This document shows positions 14,965-22,469 of a stretch of 27,838 nucleotides of DNA, in pieces (the first letter of the stretch is position 1; each line of letters opens with the position of its first letter). Position numbers and translations under genes: made by a program. The notes under the pieces were generated by a model, which saw only the letters and a program-made list of their open reading frames with translations, did not search any database and was not told where the DNA came from. The stretch comes from Burkholderiales bacterium (GTDB lineage: Bacteria > Pseudomonadota > Gammaproteobacteria > Burkholderiales > Usitatibacteraceae): contig JACMOJ010000193.1 in the NCBI GenBank assembly GCA_014378085.1, forward strand, positions 1-27,838. Reading direction: 5' to 3'.

Positions 14965-16560
14965 ATGCGCGCATTTCATATTGTCCTTACCCTGCTTTTG
15001 GGTGCTTCACAATTCACTGTGACCGCAGATGCAAAATCGTTTCGCTGGTCAAGCCAGGGTGATATGCGATCCACCGATCCCCACGCATCGGATGAAGGAT
15101 TGACTAGTTCGCCCAACCACCACGTTTACGAACGCCTCATCGGGCACGACAAAGCAATGCGGCCGATCCCCGAACTCGCACTGAGCTGGCAGCAAACGGC
15201 GCCAACCGTCTGGGTCTTCAAGTTGCGGCCTGGCGTGAAGTTTCACGATGGCTTGCCCTTCTCGGCCGATGACGTGATTTTTTCTGTCGAGCGTGCGCAG
15301 TCGTCGATCTCCCCGTTCACCGGAACGGCTAGGCCAATCGGCAAAGGCCGCAAGATTGATGCACTCACGGTCGAATTCACCACACCCGGGGTCAATCCGG
15401 TCATGGTTGGCCTAGTCGGCGCAATTGCGATCATGAACAAATCTTGGTGTGTGAAAAACAAGGTCGAGAAAGCGCAGAACCTCGCCGCGAAAGAGCAGAG
15501 CTTCGCCGCACGATCAGCCAACGGCACCGGCCCCTACACCCTAGTTTCAAGAGAGCCTGATGTCAAAACCGTGTTCCGCAAAAACCCTAATTGGTGGGGG
15601 CTTGCCGAGAAACGAATGGAAGGCAATGTAGATGAATTCACCTATCTTCCTCTACAGGCCGATGCGACGCGGACGGCGGCACTGTTGTCGGGCGAGATCG
15701 ATTTTGTGCTCGATCCGCCGCTGCAAAATCTCGATCAAATGAAAAAGAATCCGGCCTTGAAAGTCGTCGAAGGCAAAGAGGATCGCGTTATTTTTTTCCT
15801 GCTTGACCAAGCACGCGATGAACTTTTGTATTCCAACGTCAAGGGCAAAAACCCATTCAAAGACAAACGCGTACGGCAGGCGATGTATCAAGCGATCGAC
15901 GTCGAAGCGATTCGCACGAAGGTGATGCGCGGCCTCGCCACCCCCGCCGCAAATATCCTTTCAAACCCCACTGGTGCGGGAGTCCCGGCGGCAATGCAGG
16001 TGCGTCGTCCGTTTGACCTCGCAGCTGCGAAGAAACTGATGGCCGAGGCTGGCTACGCAATCGGCTTTGAGGTGCGACTCGATTGCCCGAATAATCGCTA
16101 CATAAACGACGAGAAAATTTGCGTCGCCGTTGCCAGCATGCTGGCGCAGATCGGCATCAAGGTGGAAGTGAATGCGATGCCGCGCTCGATATGGAGCCCC
16201 AAAGGCACAAACCGCGACACTAGCTTCATCATGCTTGGCTGGGGCGGCCGTACTGGCGATCCCGATGCCTTCCATTCAATGATGCCGTTGTGGCACAGTG
16301 CCGATGACAGAGGCAATGGCCAATCTAACTGGGGAGGAGTCAAAGACGCCAAACTAGACGCGCTGCTTGATGCGCAGGCTGCAGAAGCAAACCCCGTCAA
16401 ACGCCAGCAACTCATTCTGGATGCGGTGAAACTTCACGACGACAACATCTATCATCTACCGCTACATTTTCAATCGACCCCATGGGCGTCTCGCGCAAAC
16501 GTATCGTTCAGCCACAACGCCGACAACACGCTCTACATCCCTTGGGGGACTATCAAATAA
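14965..16560 (+). CDS. ABC transporter substrate-binding protein, peptide/opine family (SBP_bac_5)
   Basis: This 531-aa periplasmic binding protein of the DppA/OppA type (PF00496) has a signal peptide over residues 1-23 (cleaved near TADA-KS). Family features are the start of the mature domain 'FRWSSQGDMRSTDPH', then 'HVYERLIGHDKAMRPIPELA', 'WVFKLRPGVKFHDGLPFSAD' (the family's 'F-LR-gVkFhdG-p-tA-DV'), and 'KNPFKDKRVRQAMYQAID'. Ligands are di/oligopeptides, nickel, opines or glutathione in relatives. No permease or ATPase gene is adjacent, so its partner is elsewhere. The ribosome binding site GAGAGG precedes the ATG at 14965. Confidence 0.93.
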   Translation: MRAFHIVLTLLLGASQFTVTADAKSFRWSSQGDMRSTDPHASDEGLTSSPNHHVYERLIGHDKAMRPIPELALSWQQTAPTVWVFKLRPGVKFHDGLPFSADDVIFSVERAQSSISPFTGTARPIGKGRKIDALTVEFTTPGVNPVMVGLVGAIAIMNKSWCVKNKVEKAQNLAAKEQSFAARSANGTGPYTLVSREPDVKTVFRKNPNWWGLAEKRMEGNVDEFTYLPLQADATRTAALLSGEIDFVLDPPLQNLDQMKKNPALKVVEGKEDRVIFFLLDQARDELLYSNVKGKNPFKDKRVRQAMYQAIDVEAIRTKVMRGLATPAANILSNPTGAGVPAAMQVRRPFDLAAAKKLMAEAGYAIGFEVRLDCPNNRYINDEKICVAVASMLAQIGIKVEVNAMPRSIWSPKGTNRDTSFIMLGWGGRTGDPDAFHSMMPLWHSADDRGNGQSNWGGVKDAKLDALLDAQAAEANPVKRQQLILDAVKLHDDNIYHLPLHFQSTPWASRANVSFSHNADNTLYIPWGTIK

Positions 16561-16578
16561 CGCTGCCGCCGTGCGGTA

Positions 16579-17115
16579 TTAGAAGCTCGATCCAGGCTGC
16601 TTGAGAAACTCAATCTCGTCGGCGGTTGAGGCACGACCGAGGATGTCGTTGCGATGCGGATAACGGCCAAAACGATCGACGATAGACTTGTGGCGAATCT
16701 CGAAATCGATGTTGTTCTGAATGCCATTACTGATAAAGAGCTTCAGCGCGACTTCGTGAATCGCCGTCGATTCGCTGTGCATGTAGGGCATGTAAAGAAA
16801 TACGCGCTCTTCTGGCGATAACGCTTGGTCTGCCCCCACGCTCACCGCTTCTTGCGCCAAGGCCAAGGCGAGCGCGTCGCTGATGAACGCGGCGGGCGAG
16901 CCTCGGTACATGTTGCGAGAAAATTGATCGAGCACGATGATCTCGGCGAGTCGACCTTTGGGCTCGTGCCGCCAGGGGTAAAGCTCACACCGGTTGGCCT
17001 CCCCGTGCGTCGCCGCAAAACGGTCACGGATTAGCTGGTCAAACGCTGCATCCACCTTCCAGCGTTGAGCCGGGGTGATTTCAGTAAACCAAAAGTCATA
17101 AACGCTTTTGTACAT
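16579..17115 (-). CDS. DUF924 family protein
   Basis: This 178-aa protein matches DUF924 (PF06041) along its length: 'VYDFWFTEI' at the start, 'LAEIIVLDQFSRNMYRGSPA' in the middle, 'FLYMPYMHSES' and the end block 'VDRFGRYPHRNDILGRAST'. The family is all-helical, TPR-like, widespread in bacteria and without an established function. The length is normal. It converges with the ABC binding protein, with 18 nt between stops, and is divergent from the lipoprotein esterase. No signal peptide is present. Confidence 0.92.
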   Translation of the reverse strand: MYKSVYDFWFTEITPAQRWKVDAAFDQLIRDRFAATHGEANRCELYPWRHEPKGRLAEIIVLDQFSRNMYRGSPAAFISDALALALAQEAVSVGADQALSPEERVFLYMPYMHSESTAIHEVALKLFISNGIQNNIDFEIRHKSIVDRFGRYPHRNDILGRASTADEIEFLKQPGSSF

Positions 17116-17281
17116 CGATTTCGTCCGCAGGTGGGTCGTACTTATTCAAACTAGTGGTCTAGCAATTCACACGGGTAGCAGATTTCACGGCCCGCCAAAC
17201 GCTTTGCCCCAGCCGCTTCGCTTGGAGTGCCTTAGTATGTGGCTGACCGACTTAGAATTCTCCCCGATAGGAGCCAACCGC

Positions 17282-18208
17282 GTGCGCACCATTGCAACAG
17301 CTTCATTGTTCGCTCTACTCCAATGCTGCCTCTTGGCGTCGTGCACCACCCTGCAAACTGAACCCACTTTAGGGGCGATGCGCCCTGCGGTGAACGGTGG
17401 CCCAAGCCCGCGATCGAACGAGTTCACGTTCAAACCGACGGCCGGTGCTGCCATCACGGTGTTCATGCAACAGCCGGCTGTCATCGACCCGAAAACGGAA
17501 ATCGTCTTCGCCTTGCACGGTATGAGCCGCGGCGCTGACGCAACTTTTAGCGCGTGGAAAGAATCGGGCGGATCGCGCAACCTCATCATCGTCGTGCCGC
17601 TCTTTTCTGAGTCTGATTATCCGTCCGGCAAATTCGCGGAGGGCAACACCACCGGCAAATCGCTGGTGCCAAATTCCATCACGTTGTGGACGTTCAACAT
17701 CATCGAAGAATTGTTTGACCATATACGCAAGATAACGGGTGCAACGACCAGCGGGTACATTCTTTATGGCCACTCGGCAGGCGGGCAATTCACCCATCGG
17801 ATGGTGATGATGATGCCGCAGGGCATCCGTATGACACAAGCGTATGCGGCGAATTCTGGCTGGTACTTGATGCCCGAGGCGACCGCCAACTATCCGTATG
17901 GCTTGACTGGCGCACCGGCGAATGCAATGACCTCGTGCCTCGGTTACAGCCGCCCCATGACGGTGTTGTTGGGCGTGGCCGATACCGACTCCAACCACTA
18001 CCAGTTGCGGCGTACCACCGAGGCGATGCGCCAAGGGTCGAATCGTTTTGAGCGGGGCAGGACATTCTTTGCCGTGGCACAACGCGACGCCGCTGCGAGG
18101 GGCTGCACGTTTAACTGGCGCTTACACACCGTGCCGGGCGCAGCGCACGAACAGGCAAAGATGGCGGCGGCAACGGTTCTTCTGCTCAAGCCACAACACA
18201 GGTGGTGA
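17282..18208 (+). CDS. Lipoprotein alpha/beta hydrolase (PHB-depolymerase/esterase-like)
   Basis: This 308-aa protein is read from GTG 17282, which has a ribosome binding site AGGAG 8 nt upstream and begins a clean lipoprotein signal (MRTIATASLFALLQCCLLAS-C) with lipidated Cys21. Longer in-frame starts give an unlikely N-terminus. The hydrolase domain has 'IVFALHGMSRGADA' (oxyanion side, 74-87), nucleophile elbow GHSAGGQ (163-169, Ser165), acid candidates in GVADTDSN (Asp234/Asp236) and His289 near 'PGAAHEQAKM'. The layout resembles esterase/PHB depolymerase-like enzymes. The substrate is unknown; it probably acts in the periplasm or at the outer membrane. Confidence 0.85.
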   Translation: MRTIATASLFALLQCCLLASCTTLQTEPTLGAMRPAVNGGPSPRSNEFTFKPTAGAAITVFMQQPAVIDPKTEIVFALHGMSRGADATFSAWKESGGSRNLIIVVPLFSESDYPSGKFAEGNTTGKSLVPNSITLWTFNIIEELFDHIRKITGATTSGYILYGHSAGGQFTHRMVMMMPQGIRMTQAYAANSGWYLMPEATANYPYGLTGAPANAMTSCLGYSRPMTVLLGVADTDSNHYQLRRTTEAMRQGSNRFERGRTFFAVAQRDAAARGCTFNWRLHTVPGAAHEQAKMAAATVLLLKPQHRW

Positions 18209-18351
18209 AGATGCGCAGAACGCACCCATCCGCCTTATCTGCACTCTGTCGCACAGGCATCGACGGCTGACCTTATGCTCGGCAAACTTGGGGTTACTCC
18301 TTCGTTGCTTAGAAATTTCGCTGCGACCCCTTACCACTCAGGATACAACGT

Positions 18352-19419
18352 ATGCCAAAACTCCCCCGCCTTCTCAAAATACCAAGCCTGGCCGCCATGG
18401 CCATCGCCGCCATCTTGTTGTGCTCACCCGCCATTCAGGCGCAAACGGATGCGCCGAGCGCAACGACCTCACCTCTAGTTGAGCAACTCTTGGTTGTCGG
18501 CGAACAGCCCGGCCCCGGGATGTGGAAAGTATCAAAGGGGAACAATACGCTTTGGGTCATTGCCACCCATACACCCGTCCCGCAAAACATGAAGTGGCGC
18601 GCCAAAGGTATCAAGGAGGTGGTCGCTGGCGCCCAAGAGGTACTACGCACGCCCTCGATTTCAGTCAGCACCAAGAATCTGGGCATTCTGCGCACCCTTT
18701 CGTTATTGCCAATGCTGCCGATGGCCATGGAGGGGCGGAAGAATCCTGATGGTGCGCGATTAAAAGACCTAGTCCCCGCGGAGACCTATGCACGCTGGTT
18801 AGTGCTGCGCGACAAATACATTTTTGAGAACAACACTGACGACGAATCGCAAGATATTGAGCGCTGGCGGCCGATTTTTGCCGCGCTTGAGTTGTATCGT
18901 CAAGCGATCCAAAAGAATGGCATGGCCACCTCCAGCCCGGTGTGGAAGACGGTGGAAGACGAAGCAAAACGCAGCAAGGTAAAGGTCACGTCGGTTACAT
19001 TTGAGACGCCACTTGGCAATGCCGGTAGCGCAATCCGCGATCTGAACAAATCCCGCCTCGAAGATCTTGATTGTTTTACCAAAACCATCGACCGTATCGA
19101 AGCCGAGCTGGGTGTGATGCGCAAACGCGCAAATGCATGGGCGCGTGGGGATATCGACGTATTGCGTGGGCTGCCGTGGCGGGATCAGCGCGAAGCGTGT
19201 GCCAACGCGATACAAAATGCGACCTTCGCGCAAAAGCTTGGTATGACAAACGTCGCGTCGAAGATCGAAACCGCATGGATTGAGCAAGCAGAAAAATCAC
19301 TCGCGACAAACGCCGTCACGGTTGCGGTGTTGTCATTAAGCGACGTCGTGAGCAAAACAAGCTACCTTGCCAAGCTCCGCGCCAAGGGCTACATCGTCGT
19401 TGAGCCGGCCGAGCAGTAG
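18352..19419 (+). CDS. TraB/GumN family protein
   Basis: This 355-aa secreted protein has a signal peptide over residues 1-30 (AAILLCSPAIQA-Q). It belongs to the TraB/GumN family (PF01963), recognised by 'GPGMWKVSKGNNTLWVIATH', the phrase for the first strand pair, 'KWRAKGIKEVVAGAQEVL' (helix), and the late 'LDCFTKTIDRIE' and 'WARGDIDVLRGLP'. The family's usual G-T-x-H/hyH motif is here 'ATHTPVP', so the putative metal-binding His is kept. Relatives are suggested to be metalloproteases related to the Tiki fold. The ribosome binding site AGGA precedes the ATG at 18352. Confidence 0.88.
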   Translation: MPKLPRLLKIPSLAAMAIAAILLCSPAIQAQTDAPSATTSPLVEQLLVVGEQPGPGMWKVSKGNNTLWVIATHTPVPQNMKWRAKGIKEVVAGAQEVLRTPSISVSTKNLGILRTLSLLPMLPMAMEGRKNPDGARLKDLVPAETYARWLVLRDKYIFENNTDDESQDIERWRPIFAALELYRQAIQKNGMATSSPVWKTVEDEAKRSKVKVTSVTFETPLGNAGSAIRDLNKSRLEDLDCFTKTIDRIEAELGVMRKRANAWARGDIDVLRGLPWRDQREACANAIQNATFAQKLGMTNVASKIETAWIEQAEKSLATNAVTVAVLSLSDVVSKTSYLAKLRAKGYIVVEPAEQ

Positions 19420-19435
19420 CGACAAACAAGAGCAC

Positions 19436-20191
19436 CTAGGTCAACGCGGCCAGCGTCTCAACCCGTAACGCGAGGTGCTCGGCAAAATGCGCGGCTACCA
19501 TCGAATACAACGCTGGCGACGGGTGAAAGCCGTCTTCTGCCATCAGTTTGGGATGTGTGAATCCATCCATCGGTAAGTGCGAAACCAACGCAGCGCGACG
19601 GGCGTGCGCAGCCCACCGTGCTTGCATATGATTGCTGCGTCGCGCTTCGGCACCGCCGTACCATGCGAGTGGCTGCGGCAGCAACGGAAAACGTTCAACT
19701 GCTGGCAGCCCTGGAAATAACACGTGCCCAACGCCAGTGCGCGCATGCAGCAAACGCACAATATGATTGCGCGCACGCAGTGCGTGGCCGATAGCGACAT
19801 TGTTGGTGATGTCATTCACGCCGACAATCACAACCGCCGCGTCAACGCTCGGCAGCGACTGCGCCCGCAATAACGCCAGCACGCCAGCCGAAGTTAATCC
19901 CGTCCGCGCGAACAGGTGCCAGTTAACGTCCCGGCCAATGCGCCGCGCGAGTGCTGCGGCCAGTTGTGAGGCTAAGGCGTCATCTTGGGTTGCCGCGCCG
20001 ACGCCTGCCGCTGAGGAATCACCGGCAATCAACACCGAAAACGCGGGTGCGCCCCTTGAGGCGTCCGGTGACAGTGCGACGCCATGCCGCTGACCTACCG
20101 GCTCCGGCAACTCCAGCGCCACACGGCGTAGGTGCTTAGCTTGTGCGATGAGCATCGGGGCAAGTACTGGCTTGATGAGTTGTATGACCAT
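19436..20191 (-). CDS. SGNH/GDSL hydrolase
   Basis: This 251-aa protein (266 aa if the ATG at 20236 is used) starts with an amphipathic helix (VIQLIKPVLAPMLIAQAKHL) before the SGNH domain. Block I is AGDSSAAGVG (56-65, catalytic Ser59), block III GVNDITNNV (124-132), and block V DGFHPS (220-225) with Asp220 and His223. This matches the lysophospholipase L1-like/acyl-esterase group. Neither candidate ATG has a clear ribosome binding site; 20191 is favoured because the family usually starts near here. It is convergent with the TraB gene (16 nt between stops). The substrate, probably an O-acyl ester, is not known. Confidence 0.85.
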   Translation of the reverse strand: MVIQLIKPVLAPMLIAQAKHLRRVALELPEPVGQRHGVALSPDASRGAPAFSVLIAGDSSAAGVGAATQDDALASQLAAALARRIGRDVNWHLFARTGLTSAGVLALLRAQSLPSVDAAVVIVGVNDITNNVAIGHALRARNHIVRLLHARTGVGHVLFPGLPAVERFPLLPQPLAWYGGAEARRSNHMQARWAAHARRAALVSHLPMDGFTHPKLMAEDGFHPSPALYSMVAAHFAEHLALRVETLAALT

Positions 20192-20253
20192 GGGGGAAAG
20201 TTTAATGCCGTGATTTTTGGGAGAGGAGAAGCGCATTTAAGACTAGCAATATT

Positions 20254-20280
20254 CGCGCCACCAGTTGGTGCGGTGGCGCG
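20254..20280. repeat. Strong GC-rich hairpin
   Basis: CGCGCCACC (20254-20262) and GGTGGCGCG (20272-20280) are perfect complements around a 9-nt loop. It lies between rlmF and the SGNH hydrolase gene, both on the minus strand. The sequence after it on the minus strand is AATATT, not a T-tract, so an intrinsic terminator is only possible, not clear. Confidence 0.55.
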
Positions 20281-20330
20281 CATTTACCTGCCGGCACCGA
20301 CCTTTCCAGACGACGCGGCCGTGCTCACCT

Positions 20331-20370
20331 CTGTCCTTAGCTGTCCTCCGCTGTCCTCCGCAATCCTCCT
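20331..20370. repeat. Degenerate 10-bp tandem repeat (four units)
   Basis: The units CTGTCCTTAG, CTGTCCTCCG, CTGTCCTCCG and CAATCCTCCT follow one another without spacing; the second and third are identical. The tract continues into C/T-rich sequence towards the rlmF stop. No coding role is apparent. Confidence 0.7.
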
Positions 20371-20432
20371 ATGCCCCCTGCTGCCACCCTGTTACCTGCT
20401 GACGCCGCTGGTGTCCACTACCCCACTCCCCG

Positions 20433-21419
20433 TCAAAACCGCCAAGCGACGATACGACTCTTCTTCTGGCCTTGCGCCATGTTGATGGTTTCCACTTGGC
20501 GTGCATTCACGTCGCGCAGCGCCGCGTAGATGGTCGGCAGATTTTTTTCTTGTGACACCAGCGCACTAAACCACGCTACCTGCGCGCGGTACTGGGCACT
20601 TTCGACGACCATGCGGCACACAAAGCCAACCTCGCCTCCCTCGCACCAAAGCTCTGTGGCGCGCCCGCCAAAATTCAGCTTTGGGTTCGACGCTGCGTGC
20701 TTGGGTAATCCGTCGGCCTTGCCCAAATTCTTCCATTTGCGAAGCGCCCCGGCCTCAGCCTCTTTTGCCGACGCGTGAAAGGGAGGATTGCAAATGACAA
20801 AATTAAACCGGTCTGCTGGCTTCACAACACCCGCAAATATCTTCTGCGCTGAAGACTGTAGACGCAGTTCAATTGCAGTTGCGAGTCCCGCGTTGTGATC
20901 CACGATCTGTTGTGCTGCCGCCAGTGCGGCGGTGTCGGTATCACTCCCCACAAATCGCCAATCGTACTCATGCTGGCCGATCAACGGATAAATGCAATTG
21001 GCACCGACGCCAACGTCAAGCCCACAAATATCTGTCCCGCGCGGGATGACACCGTTGTGGTCAGCTGCGAGCAGATCCGCGATGTAATGCACGTAGTCTG
21101 CACGGCCAGGAATGGGCGGACACAAATAGTCCGGCGGAATACTCCACCCCTCGACGCCATAAAACACCTTTAACAATGCGGCATTTAAGGCCAACACGGC
21201 TGCGGGGTTGGCGAAGTCGATGGTCAATTCATCGGCATCGAACCGGTTGATGATGAGGAACTCGTTGATCGCTGGCAGCGCCTCAACGAGCTGGGCAAAA
21301 TCGTATCGACCGCGATGGCGATTGCGCGGATGTAGGTTCAGCTTCTCAAGCGCGGGTTGACGAATTGCGGGTGATGTTTTCTTTGTGGGTATGGCGGGCT
21401 TTGCAGCTTTTCTGTGCAT
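20433..21419 (-). CDS. rlmF: 23S rRNA (adenine(1618)-N6)-methyltransferase RlmF
   Basis: This 328-aa enzyme methylates A1618 of 23S rRNA. RlmF signatures visible are 'LNLHPRNRHRGRYDF' (27-41), 'IPPDYLCPPIPGRADYVHYI' (94-113), SAM motif I 'GLDVGVGAN' (133-141) and catalytic NPPFH (211-215), followed by the family's 'LNFGGRATELWCEGGEVGFV' block. The first 20 residues (RKAAKPAIPTKKTSPAI) form a basic extension probably contacting RNA. The ribosome binding site GAGGA precedes the ATG at 21419. It lies 19 nt after the thioesterase gene on the same strand, likely an operon. Confidence 0.95.
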   Translation of the reverse strand: MHRKAAKPAIPTKKTSPAIRQPALEKLNLHPRNRHRGRYDFAQLVEALPAINEFLIINRFDADELTIDFANPAAVLALNAALLKVFYGVEGWSIPPDYLCPPIPGRADYVHYIADLLAADHNGVIPRGTDICGLDVGVGANCIYPLIGQHEYDWRFVGSDTDTAALAAAQQIVDHNAGLATAIELRLQSSAQKIFAGVVKPADRFNFVICNPPFHASAKEAEAGALRKWKNLGKADGLPKHAASNPKLNFGGRATELWCEGGEVGFVCRMVVESAQYRAQVAWFSALVSQEKNLPTIYAALRDVNARQVETINMAQGQKKSRIVAWRF

Positions 21420-21438
21420 GGTGGTCCTCGTTTGGCCC

Positions 21439-21870
21439 TCAAGCGGCTGGCGGCATTAACGTCGATAAGCGCGCAACCGCAGCCTCGCTCAGCGGCGAGG
21501 ATCGGCGAGTACTGGAATCGACTTGCACGATCACACTTTTGCTGGTCGCCACACATCGATCTTGTTGAAAAATCGCCTGCTCTAGCGTGACTGAACTGCG
21601 GCCAATCTTGCCCACCCGCGTGCCAATATCCACCAAACCGGGCCAATGTATTTCATCCAAAAAGTCGATTAGCAGACTCGCAATCACAAATGAACAACCG
21701 GCATCATGCAGCGCCGCTTTATTGGCATAAATTACCTCAACGCGCCCCGTTTCTAACAACGTTGCGAATACTGAATTATTGACGTGCCCCTGCCGATCCG
21801 TATCCGCATAACGAAGCTTGTCGTGCGCGTGGGTGGGAAAGTCTTTCAGCGAAGGTGATGGGGAGGTCAT
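21439..21870 (-). CDS. Acyl-CoA thioesterase, 4HBT hotdog family
   Basis: This 143-aa hotdog-fold protein has the 4-hydroxybenzoyl-CoA thioesterase/YbgC active-site region 'RYADTDRQGHVNNSVFATLL' (20-39), where the Asp of the TD pair is the catalytic acid and H-x-N is the usual helix start. Conserved later parts are 'VIASLLIDFLDEIHWPG' and 'VGKIGRSSVTLEQAIFQ'. It hydrolyses acyl-CoA thioesters; the chain specificity is not readable. The ribosome binding site is weak at the ATG (21870). It precedes rlmF by 19 nt, and follows MAPEG by 75 nt, in the same minus-strand run. Confidence 0.9.
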   Translation of the reverse strand: MTSPSPSLKDFPTHAHDKLRYADTDRQGHVNNSVFATLLETGRVEVIYANKAALHDAGCSFVIASLLIDFLDEIHWPGLVDIGTRVGKIGRSSVTLEQAIFQQDRCVATSKSVIVQVDSSTRRSSPLSEAAVARLSTLMPPAA

Positions 21871-21945
21871 AGCGTTGTTAGCGGGTTAAACAATAATTGC
21901 AAGTTGGCTCGACGAACTTCTGTCGCAAAGCCTTTCATGCGCGCG

Positions 21946-22335
21946 CTAAACCGCACCTTTACCGAGCAACGCTGGCACCAGTGCGCCAAGCACCAAGACC
22001 ATCACCGGAAAGAAACTCAGCGCAAAGCCGACGCCTCGCGTTTGCGGCGCTTTGACGTAGGCACGCCAATACATCACACGCCCGACCAAATACACCGCAC
22101 CAATTGCCGCGACATAGTTCGCGGGCCAATACCTCGCGGCAACGTACATTGCTGGCAGCAATGCGACCAGCTGTTCTAGAGTATTCATGTGAGCACGATA
22201 TATGCGCTCAAACAGTTCTGAACCTGTAATAGCGGGCGCTTTAATCCCGTAGGTTCCCCGCGCTCGACCGACCAACCCACCAAACACAAGGTATTGAAAA
22301 ACAGCAAGCATGGCAACAACATCGACTGCGTTCAT
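21946..22335 (-). CDS. MAPEG family membrane protein
   Basis: This is 130 aa from the ATG at 22335; the upstream in-frame extension is not membrane-like and has no ribosome binding site. It has four hydrophobic segments: 'VVAMLAVFQYLVFGGLVG', 'LVALLPAMYVAARYWPA', 'YVAAIGAVYLVGRVMYW' and 'GFALSFFPVMVLVLGALVPA'. The loop 'ITGSELFERIYRAHMNTLEQ' has the MAPEG motif (E-R-x-x-R-A-H-x-N-x-x-E), matching membrane glutathione/eicosanoid-metabolism proteins. Bacterial members may conjugate or reduce lipophilic electrophiles with glutathione. A decayed copy of its 5' end lies at 27094-27195 (see the relic entry). Confidence 0.9.
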   Translation of the reverse strand: MNAVDVVAMLAVFQYLVFGGLVGRARGTYGIKAPAITGSELFERIYRAHMNTLEQLVALLPAMYVAARYWPANYVAAIGAVYLVGRVMYWRAYVKAPQTRGVGFALSFFPVMVLVLGALVPALLGKGAV

Positions 22336-22340
22336 ATTGG
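22310..22340. repeat. Direct repeat copy 1 (5' end of the MAPEG gene)
   Basis: These 31 bases match 27120-27150 in 28 positions, in the same orientation. Looser similarity continues on the right, with GAGGGACAACTAT near 22361-22373 against GATGGAGAACTAT near 27180-27192. Copy 1 is part of the intact MAPEG gene start; copy 2 is in the relic upstream of the SET gene. The two copies flank the NRPS and SET genes. Confidence 0.75.
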
Positions 22341-22469
22341 TTTTCGTGTGAGTTTTGAAAGAGGGACAACTATAAAGAAGTATCGGGGGGAAGCTCGACA
22401 ATTGTTTTGCTAACTGGACATGCGACGCATGCGCTAGCTTGAGCGGCCCTGCGAACGTCGTTCAATCCA

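Noticed and set aside
17369..18082. A 237-aa minus-strand frame opposite the lipoprotein esterase
   Set aside because: It is His/Arg/Gly-rich without recognisable domains; the opposite strand has a complete hydrolase triad.
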